In this document: piece by piece, positions 58,004 through 64,000 of the stretch | Position numbering within the stretch: the stretch's first letter is position 1 | How the letters are laid out: each line of letters begins with the position of its first letter | Assembly (NCBI GenBank): GCA_043747875.1 | Contig: JAYTOI010000056.1 | Span: 18,329-82,328 of the forward strand | Origin: CADEED01 sp043747875 | GTDB lineage: Bacteria; Pseudomonadota; Gammaproteobacteria; Steroidobacterales; Steroidobacteraceae | Length of the DNA: 64,000 bases | Direction: 5' to 3' | Notes under the pieces: generated by a model | What the model saw: only the letters and a program-made list of their open reading frames with translations | Database searches by the model: none | What the model was told of the DNA's origin: nothing | Made by a program: the position numbers and the translations under genes

Positions 58004-59074
58004 TCATCGGTTCAGCTTGATAAGGCCCTTCGATGAAAACTGAAACTGCCGTGAGCCGACTCGGTTCAGATGGGACACCAGTCCCGGCCCATACAAGCCT
58101 GGCTTTCCTCCGTGAAAGGCAAAGCTCCCTCGCAGTTCGCTTGTCTCGTTGTAGGCGGCAACCAACTCGTCTACTTGCGAATCTGTTAGCCGTTCGATGC
58201 CGGGCAGGGCCTTGGCGAGCGTGTTGCCACTGTCCCAGCTCGGACATTCGCGCAGTGCGTTGACGTACGCGCTGAACATCCTGTCATTCTTGATAAGAAT
58301 GCCGACGATGTCCTCTGCTGCTGCCAGCCACGTGCTTGAAAGACCCTGAAATTTTCCGATAAACCCATACGGGTCTTTGCCAAGGCGCACGGCGATGATC
58401 GGAACGCCACGAGCAAACGCAAAGCCGACCTCTTGATCGGTCCATAGGCTGTCGTGAAATTTTTCGCTCATCAGCGCAACGAATCCGTCCATGCTCGCCA
58501 ACGCATTCTCTATTTCGTCCTGCCATGCCTTGGTCGGATGGATATCCTCGTGGGCAACGAAACATGAGACGCCGAAAAGGCTAAGTTGCCCCTTCAGGTC
58601 GGCGGTCTTCTTCTTTACTTCTGACTTGTGACTGAGGAAAACACGGAATCCTTTGTCACCCCAAATTCGCTTGGTCGCATCGGGTGTGACTGTCCGCTTA
58701 CTCGTGAGCAGAAGGCCGGAATCTCTACGCCATTCATGGTCTTCCCCGGCCTCCATCTCCATGAACACTTCTTCGATGAACTCATTCTGAACATTGTGGA
58801 TTTTGTTCAGATCCTCCTTGATTTGAGTCTGGATGCTGCTCTTCTGCTTTACAGCGCTCAGAAATAGCGGCTGCGGAAGGACGAGATATAGCGCGTGGCC
58901 GTAGGTGCCGCCATTCCAGTTATCCCTGCTCCATTCCTCGTGAACACGTGTCTGCGCGTTGACGATGATTTCCTGCAGTTGGCGCTTACTTTCATGGGCA
59001 TAAAGCTTCGAGAGCGCAGCAAGGTGGCGGTCAATCGTCTTCGGAAGTTCAAACTGACTCGCACTATTGATCAC
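58004..59074 (-). CDS. TIR-domain protein in the restriction locus
   Basis: From a GTG at 59074 (AAGGGA 6 nt upstream) the product has 356 residues. An N-terminal helical region with NWNGGTYGHALYLVLPQPLF is followed by a TIR domain (about 142-250): GFRVFLSHKSEVKKKTADLK, FVAHEDIHPTKAWQDEIENA, LMSEKFHDSLWTDQEVGFAF with the candidate catalytic Glu215, and RGVPIIAVRLGKDPYGFIGK. Bacterial TIR domains cleave NAD or make cyclic ADP-ribose signals on phage infection. Lower GC than neighbours marks it as acquired. Its start overlaps the chimeric remnant stop. Confidence 0.9.
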   Translation of the reverse strand: MINSASQFELPKTIDRHLAALSKLYAHESKRQLQEIIVNAQTRVHEEWSRDNWNGGTYGHALYLVLPQPLFLSAVKQKSSIQTQIKEDLNKIHNVQNEFIEEVFMEMEAGEDHEWRRDSGLLLTSKRTVTPDATKRIWGDKGFRVFLSHKSEVKKKTADLKGQLSLFGVSCFVAHEDIHPTKAWQDEIENALASMDGFVALMSEKFHDSLWTDQEVGFAFARGVPIIAVRLGKDPYGFIGKFQGLSSTWLAAAEDIVGILIKNDRMFSAYVNALRECPSWDSGNTLAKALPGIERLTDSQVDELVAAYNETSELRGSFAFHGGKPGLYGPGLVSHLNRVGSRQFQFSSKGLIKLNR

Positions 59075-59544
59075 ACTGCACTTCCCTTGCGCGTAGCGTC
59101 CGAGACGCTCAACTCCCCGCTCAATAGTTTCGGCAGCAGCGTGTCGCGCAGGGCGGCAAGGGTGCGGGATTGGGTGCTATTGGCCTCGGCTCGTTCAAAG
59201 AGTGGGGAGCAGGTGCGGTGCAAAGCTTCAGGAATCGTTCTTTCGTTCGGTAGTGCGATTTGCATGGCCCCACTGATTTCGGGGCGCACGGCTGGATAGG
59301 CTCCACGATCAGCCATTTGACCGCGGTGGTCGGAGACTTCGGGTTGCGTCAGGGCAGCGTGGATGAATGGCCACGGGAATTTCGTCGGCGTGATCGCGAA
59401 GAAGCTAGTGGAGGTGTCGCCAAACGAATCCCGCTCCGCCGCCGCTTCACCAGGCGCCAGGTGCAGCCCGTGCCCGATCGCATTGCCTAGCTCCCCGAAC
59501 CATTCGCGGGCGGCTTCATCGACGATGGATTCGTTGAGGGACAT
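59071..59544 (-). pseudogene. Chimeric remnant: hsdR 5' end joined to hsdS 3' end
   Basis: The 157-codon frame begins MSLNESIVDEAAREWFGELG, GHGLHLAPGEAAAERDSFGD, closely matching the HsdR start (MALNESIVEDAALTWFGELG). It ends EANSTQSRTLAALRDTLLPK, LLSGELSVSD, matching the HsdS C-terminus (NRIQSRNLAKLRDTLLPKLL). The middle (about 45 residues) matches neither. It cannot be a working R or S subunit. It keeps tight spacing with its neighbours (5 bp after the OLD gene, overlap with TIR), so it may still be translated and help couple the TIR gene. Confidence 0.85.
59416..59540 (-). repeat. 125-bp imperfect direct repeat, remnant copy
   Basis: This is the partner of 55875-55999, in the same orientation. 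A second shared block of about 85 bp near 59085-59165 matches the hsdS 3' end at 61385-61465. Confidence 0.85.
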
Positions 59545-59549
59545 AACCT

Positions 59550-61376
59550 CTAGTTAGTTTTTGAGTCCCCAGCTGTTGCTGGTGCCGTCACGCCAAAGAA
59601 CTCCTCAGCTTTTCGAACTATGCTCTCGAACGCAGCGAAAGCATCTAAACCCGCCTGTCCAGACAGCTTGCAAACGTATCTCGCGAATTTCTCCTTGGAT
59701 TCGTTCGGGACACATTTCGTTAGCAAGAATAGCTCTTCCTCATCGGCACCCTTCGAACGGCAATAGTCTTCAAATGTGATGCCCAACGCAGTGAAGCCAT
59801 TGACCCGCACAATGTCTTCACGCGCCACCAGCCATTTCTGTGCTTCAGCATATTTCCAAACTTCGATCGGGAAAAGCTCCTCCAACGCAATCGGAAGACT
59901 GAGACCCTTCTTGAAAATGGCGATAACGCGTTGTGGCTTATCGAGCTGGATGACGTGGATATGCTGCTTTTCGCCGGCCTTTACTGAAGAGTGATTTGCA
60001 GACACAACGCGTTCATTCTCATGAACAGCCTTGCGCGCCGCAGTTCCAGCATCATCCACATCGCAGATTCCCAAAGCCTTGTGCGCTATTCGCCCATGAG
60101 CCCACGAAATGAGCATGTCCTTTACCCAATTGGTCCCAGCACCTGTGTCACTTCGCATGGTGACCATTGTGAGCAGGTGTGGAGCAAACAAACCGAACGC
60201 TTTTTCCAGAACCATCGCATCAGTCTTCCCCTCTACGAAGATGGTCGGGCGGTCCAACTTCTTAACTTCGTTGAGCATGGCCAACCATTTATCCCGTTCC
60301 GCGACAGCGCGGGCGAACGAGGGAGCGATAATTGGAAGTATTCCAACGTGTTCATCTACTACTTCTAACTCCCCAGATTTGACAGGCTTAATGACGGTGT
60401 TTCCGTCTTCGCTCGCGCCAGTGACGAGAAAAATACTGGTCTCGGCGGTAGTCGTTCCAAGCGAGTAAAACGCGGGCGAGTGTGTCGTTGCAAAAATCTG
60501 AATCTCCTTGCTGTAGTCGACAAACTCCTTCGCAAGGTCAGCAGCTTTACTCATTTCCAAATTGTTCTCTGGTTCTTCGAACCCCCAAATCGTTTGTGAT
60601 TGAGGAGTACCTCTAACCCTCCTCGACCGGGACTGTTGAGCGATATAGTGGAGCAGAATCGGAATGTGGCGGGCCTTTACCCCGTCACCGCGCTGGCCAA
60701 GAGAGACCGCCATCTTGCCTTGGGATTGAAATTCCAATCGGGAGAACAATTCACGCAAATCAGCTGGGAGCTCAATCGTGCTCTTAATGCCGAGTTTTCT
60801 CTCGATTTCGTCAAGTGCGCTACGCGTCTTATCGTTAATGGTAGATGTAAACCCACCGGATGCAGAACGAATCTCATCTGCCACTGTATCGACAAGGACG
60901 TCGTGAAGCGCCTTGAGCAGTGTCTCAAAGTAGTCGTTGCCCTTTACGGCTGGCACATATTCGAAGCGAATTGCATTGAGCAGCGCGGGAACCCGAGAGC
61001 GGCCTTTGAGCGGAGTCTTGTCGACATGACAAAGCTCAGCCCCTTCCTCATGCGGACCACTTACGCGCCACGCCTTTTTCCAGAGGATTTCTGCGGCATC
61101 ATACGAGGCTGGCAACTTTAGCGTGAGTGTTACCCGAGATTCCTTAGCCTTGTTCGCGGGAGTCTTGGCGTATTTGCAGAAGTCTCTGTTGAACACGAAC
61201 GGACTCGCCGCAGCGGGGCCATTGAAGAACAGATCAAGCGCCCGCAGGACGTTAGACTTTCCCGCATCGTTCAGACCAACAAATAGATTGAGTCGGTCGG
61301 ACCTGAACTGCTCGTCCACGATTGAACGGTAGTTCTGAATTCGGACGGACGTTATCTGAAGTATTTCCTGTGCCAT
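59550..61376 (-). CDS. OLD-family ATP-dependent nuclease (AAA ATPase with Toprim)
   Basis: The 608-residue product has an ABC-type ATPase half: RIQNYRSIVDEQF, Walker A GLNDAGKSN (34-42), and Walker B IWGFEEPENNLEMSKAADL then H-loop FATTHSPAFYSL. A Toprim half follows: IFVEGKTDAMVLEKAF and GICDVDDAGTAARKA with the E and DxD metal residues. This is the OLD/GajA-like layout, a nuclease gated by nucleotide. Inserted between hsdS (5 bp away) and the chimeric remnant, it is probably an added defence module. GC content is clearly below that of the hsd genes. Confidence 0.92.
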   Translation of the reverse strand: MAQEILQITSVRIQNYRSIVDEQFRSDRLNLFVGLNDAGKSNVLRALDLFFNGPAAASPFVFNRDFCKYAKTPANKAKESRVTLTLKLPASYDAAEILWKKAWRVSGPHEEGAELCHVDKTPLKGRSRVPALLNAIRFEYVPAVKGNDYFETLLKALHDVLVDTVADEIRSASGGFTSTINDKTRSALDEIERKLGIKSTIELPADLRELFSRLEFQSQGKMAVSLGQRGDGVKARHIPILLHYIAQQSRSRRVRGTPQSQTIWGFEEPENNLEMSKAADLAKEFVDYSKEIQIFATTHSPAFYSLGTTTAETSIFLVTGASEDGNTVIKPVKSGELEVVDEHVGILPIIAPSFARAVAERDKWLAMLNEVKKLDRPTIFVEGKTDAMVLEKAFGLFAPHLLTMVTMRSDTGAGTNWVKDMLISWAHGRIAHKALGICDVDDAGTAARKAVHENERVVSANHSSVKAGEKQHIHVIQLDKPQRVIAIFKKGLSLPIALEELFPIEVWKYAEAQKWLVAREDIVRVNGFTALGITFEDYCRSKGADEEELFLLTKCVPNESKEKFARYVCKLSGQAGLDAFAAFESIVRKAEEFFGVTAPATAGDSKTN

Positions 61377-61381
61377 GAGGT

Positions 61382-62698
61382 TTAGTGGTCGCCTTGAATT
61401 CTTAAGTCCCCGCTCAGTAGCTTCGGCAGCAGCGTGTCGCGCAGTTTGGCGAGGTTGCGGGACTGGATGCGGTTGTTTGCTATCTTCGATTCGATTTTAG
61501 AGTCGAATGCGTCGAATGCGCTTTGAATTGCCTTGGCCGGCACGAGTATCGGATAGTTCAGGAAATCCTCGCGGCTCAGTCCGAGGTTCGTAGTCCCAGT
61601 AGCCCGTCCTCGGCAATACTCTCGGTATTCGGGGAGCAAGAGCGCGCGGTAAAGATAGGCGAACGAAATGCCGGTATCGCGAGGAACGAGTTTCACGGTG
61701 TCTTGCGTAAGCCGGCCCGCAGGGATCTCGACTGGAACACGAGCGACTGCGCCCAGTAAGTCTGCAGCCTGAGTGACGTCCTTCAAGGAGGCGAAGAGGT
61801 CCCCGGGCCGAAGGATGAGCTTGGGTGCCGATTCGCCGCCGTAGGTTCGGAGAGAATCGTCGCGAAAGCCGCCGTTTCGGTGAATCGAACCAAGTCCGAA
61901 TAGATAGGGACCGGGAAGGTCTTTGAGTTTGCTCTTGTAAGTATTACCTCGCACAAGATCGACGTGGTCACCAAGGCGCGAAATCTTCCATCCTTGTGGA
62001 CGTGGAAAATCCTCTGTGCGATCGATGTGCTCGGCGAAGAAAGCAGCGGTGGCTGGATCGAGACCCGCGATGGGGCGGCCATCAAGTTTGGCGCGTACGG
62101 GATCGAAATCCACAAACCAGCTCTGAAACAGCGTCCGTGCCATCGCCTCAAGCGTCGCGTTCATCCGCCGATTCAACTCGATTTTGTCGTCCAGCGCTCC
62201 GAGCACTCCCGCGATGGTTTTTTGCTCGGTGAGAGGTGGGTAAAGAATCGGAAGGGCTTCGAGCAGTGGAATCCGAAGATTGCTCACCGTCGAGCCGGTG
62301 CCTTCATTTACTTTGATTTCATCTTGAACGGCGCGCGACTGAATTGAGTAGAGCAGGAACCGCGAGTCGCACTTCTTCGGATCCGGCCGCAGCATGACCA
62401 TCCGTTGACCGAGACAGCAGCGAAGACCGTCAGGAATAAGGCAAACTTCGCCCATCGGGGCCTCCCGCGTGATCACAAGATCTCCGGCCCGCAGCCGTGC
62501 TCGTCGGCTCCTTTGCTCAAAATGCGCCTCGTCGGTATAGCTCTTGGCGCTGAGATCAAGGCGACCATGTCTGATGTTCTGGCTGCGCAGAACAAGCGCA
62601 CCGCTTGCAGTCCAAAGCGGTGTGGAATGTGGACAGTCGGCAATCTGCTCGCACAAAGAGGAGAGCCGCACTTTCTTCCACTCACCCGCCAAAGCCAA
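61382..62698 (-). CDS. hsdS: Type I restriction enzyme specificity subunit
   Basis: The 438-residue product has two target-recognition domains separated by conserved helices: the first TRD ends at LPILYPPLTEQKTIAGVLGA, LDDKIELNRRMNATLEAMAR (central spacer helix), the second TRD follows (FPRPQGWKISRLGDHVDLVR), and the distal helix is NNRIQSRNLAKLRDTLLPKL. It determines the bipartite DNA target for HsdM and HsdR. Its start overlaps the hsdM stop by 17 nt. The 3' end is repeated in the chimeric remnant at 59071-59544. Confidence 0.95.
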   Translation of the reverse strand: MALAGEWKKVRLSSLCEQIADCPHSTPLWTASGALVLRSQNIRHGRLDLSAKSYTDEAHFEQRSRRARLRAGDLVITREAPMGEVCLIPDGLRCCLGQRMVMLRPDPKKCDSRFLLYSIQSRAVQDEIKVNEGTGSTVSNLRIPLLEALPILYPPLTEQKTIAGVLGALDDKIELNRRMNATLEAMARTLFQSWFVDFDPVRAKLDGRPIAGLDPATAAFFAEHIDRTEDFPRPQGWKISRLGDHVDLVRGNTYKSKLKDLPGPYLFGLGSIHRNGGFRDDSLRTYGGESAPKLILRPGDLFASLKDVTQAADLLGAVARVPVEIPAGRLTQDTVKLVPRDTGISFAYLYRALLLPEYREYCRGRATGTTNLGLSREDFLNYPILVPAKAIQSAFDAFDSKIESKIANNRIQSRNLAKLRDTLLPKLLSGDLRIQGDH

Positions 62699-63929
62699 GT
62701 CTCCTTAAGGTTGATTTGATCGCACGCTCCTGTTTTGCGGACTCCTCAAACTGTGCGCGAAGTTCGGCGACGAGACGCGGCATTTTTTCCTCGAATGATT
62801 CGCCGTCGCCTTCGACGTCCTCGGCGCCCACGTAGCGGCCCGGTGTAAGGACGAAGCTGTGCGCGGCAATTTCCGCAGTAGTGGCGGATTTGCAGAATCC
62901 GGCAATGTTCTCGTATTCACTCTCGCCCTTGGCTTCTCGCCAGTTGTGATACGTCGTGGAAATCTTCCGCAGATCATCATCGGTCAGTTCGCGATGGACA
63001 CGGTCGATGAGCGTTCCGAGTTTGCGGGCATCGATGAATAGCGTTTGCTTGCGGCGGTCGCGAAAGCTTCGTTTGGCATCGCCACCCTTGTTCTTCGTGA
63101 GGAACCACAAGCAGACCGGAATCTGAGTGCTGTAGAACAGTTGCCCAGGCATTGCAACCATGCAGTCCACGAGGTCAGCCTCAATGATTGCGCGGCGAAT
63201 CTCGCCTTCGCCGGACTGGTTAGACGACATGCTCCCATTCGCCAGCACAAACCCCGCATAACCTTTCGGCGCAAGGTGATGAATGAAGTGCTGCACCCAC
63301 GCAAAGTTCGCGTTGCCCTTCGGCGGCACACCAAACTGCCAGCGCACGTCGTCGTCCTTGCGGTACCAGTCGGAGTCGTTGAACGGCGGATTCGCCAGCA
63401 CATAATCGGCGCGCAGATCCGGATGCAGGTCCCGTCGGAAGGTGTCTGCGTGCTCGGGGCCGAAGTCGGCCTCGATGCCGCGCAGCGCGAGGTTCATCAC
63501 CGCGAGTCGGCGGGTGGTGGCGTTGCTCTCCTGGCCGTAGATGCTGATGTCACCCAGCTTGCCACCGTGGGATTCGACGAACTTCTCCGACTGCACAAAC
63601 ATGCCGCCGGAGCCGCAGGCCGGGTCATAGATGCGGCCTTTGTAGGGAGCGAGCATCTCGACCAGGCAGCGCACCACGCAACTCGGCGTGTAGAACTGCC
63701 CGCCGTTCTTGCCCTCGGCGCTGGCGAAGCGGGTGAGGAAATACTCGTAAACGCGGCCAAGCAGATCGACGGAGCGATGGGTCTTTTCGCCTTCGCTGGC
63801 GGCGGTGAGTTCGATGGTGGCGATGACGTCGATCAGTTCGCCGAGACGCTGTTTGTCGAGGCCGGGGCGGGCGTAGTCTTTGGGTAGAACACCTTTCAGT
63901 CGCGGGTTGTCACGCTCGATGGCAACCAT
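62682..63929 (-). CDS. hsdM: Type I restriction enzyme methyltransferase subunit, N-terminal domain not in frame
   Basis: From the ATG at 63929 the product has 415 residues with the N6-adenine methyltransferase core: KNGGQFYTPSCVVRCLVEML, motif I YDPACGSGGMFVQS, motif IV DYVLANPPFNDSDW, and C-terminal helices. HsdM proteins are usually about 500 residues or more, with an HsdM_N helical domain first. Upstream of the ATG the same frame still reads HsdM-like text (YASAKQPAIGKTVDDAMVAI) and then meets TGA at 63996-63998, two bases from the window edge. So the 5' end is either broken there or shifted into another frame outside the window. Confidence 0.88.
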   Translation of the reverse strand: MVAIERDNPRLKGVLPKDYARPGLDKQRLGELIDVIATIELTAASEGEKTHRSVDLLGRVYEYFLTRFASAEGKNGGQFYTPSCVVRCLVEMLAPYKGRIYDPACGSGGMFVQSEKFVESHGGKLGDISIYGQESNATTRRLAVMNLALRGIEADFGPEHADTFRRDLHPDLRADYVLANPPFNDSDWYRKDDDVRWQFGVPPKGNANFAWVQHFIHHLAPKGYAGFVLANGSMSSNQSGEGEIRRAIIEADLVDCMVAMPGQLFYSTQIPVCLWFLTKNKGGDAKRSFRDRRKQTLFIDARKLGTLIDRVHRELTDDDLRKISTTYHNWREAKGESEYENIAGFCKSATTAEIAAHSFVLTPGRYVGAEDVEGDGESFEEKMPRLVAELRAQFEESAKQERAIKSTLRRLGFGG

Positions 63930-64000
63930 GGCATCGTCGACGGTCTTGCCGATGGCGGGTTGCTTGGCGCTGGCGTAGGATAGGCTTCCAGCCTGTCATG

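Overview
The window is GC-rich, densely packed DNA from a Gram-negative, probably gammaproteobacterial, environmental organism. The evidence is a TonB-dependent receptor, many lipoprotein and Sec signal peptides, a secreted pectate lyase, large hybrid histidine kinases, and two LexA boxes of the CTGT-N8-ACAG type. A Steroidobacterales or Xanthomonadales relative would fit, but no rRNA or marker gene is present to settle this. No tRNA, rRNA, CRISPR array or transposase was recognised.

The left 27 kb is mainly metabolic and regulatory. It holds the 5' part of a sarcosine oxidase beta gene divergent from an XRE-cupin regulator, a translationally coupled P450-methyltransferase pair, a 5-oxoprolinase/hydantoinase-like enzyme coupled to an MFS transporter, and two large hybrid histidine kinases. 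These are followed by a run of small enzyme and membrane genes (YciI, GST, hydrolase, rhodanese, EamA), a beta-propeller protein, an AraC regulator and a glutamine amidotransferase. A pectate lyase with its own palindromic operator and a strong terminator comes next, then an MBL hydrolase and a string of small conserved proteins.

The most distinctive unit is a compact five-gene operon at 28.6-32.2 kb. It contains two 292-residue membrane proteins of the TIGR04222 type with Cys/Gly(/Ser)-rich C-terminal tails, a nucleotidyltransferase-like protein between them, a DUF692/MNIO-type putative multinuclear iron oxygenase, and a small helical protein. The inferred idea is that the MNIO enzyme modifies cysteines in the membrane-anchored tails. 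A decayed secreted quinone-oxidoreductase gene lies just upstream; its intact relative is at 49.5-50.6 kb.

From 32 to 46 kb there are envelope and secreted proteins, a third hybrid kinase, a TonB receptor, a chlorite-dismutase-family protein with two downstream unknown genes (one with a glycine-zipper membrane segment), and an HtrA-like protease. From 46 to 52.7 kb the DNA becomes accessory in character. It has a sirtuin gene broken by one stop codon, a frameshifted remnant, an SOS-boxed DUF222-HNH nuclease gene, a toxin-antitoxin pair running tail-to-tail into it, a small HNH nuclease, and four copies of a 20-bp palindrome, three of them inside recognised reading frames.

The right end (52.8-64 kb, all minus strand) is a mosaic defence locus built into a type I restriction system. 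In transcription order it reads hsdM (missing its N-terminal domain in the readable frame), hsdS, an OLD-type ATPase/Toprim nuclease, a chimeric hsdR-hsdS remnant, a TIR-domain protein, a frameshifted rhuM remnant, a RibD-like deaminase fused to a GHKL ATPase, and hsdR. The genes are almost all overlapping or a few bases apart, so they probably form one transcription unit. The remnant shows that at least two type I systems recombined here.
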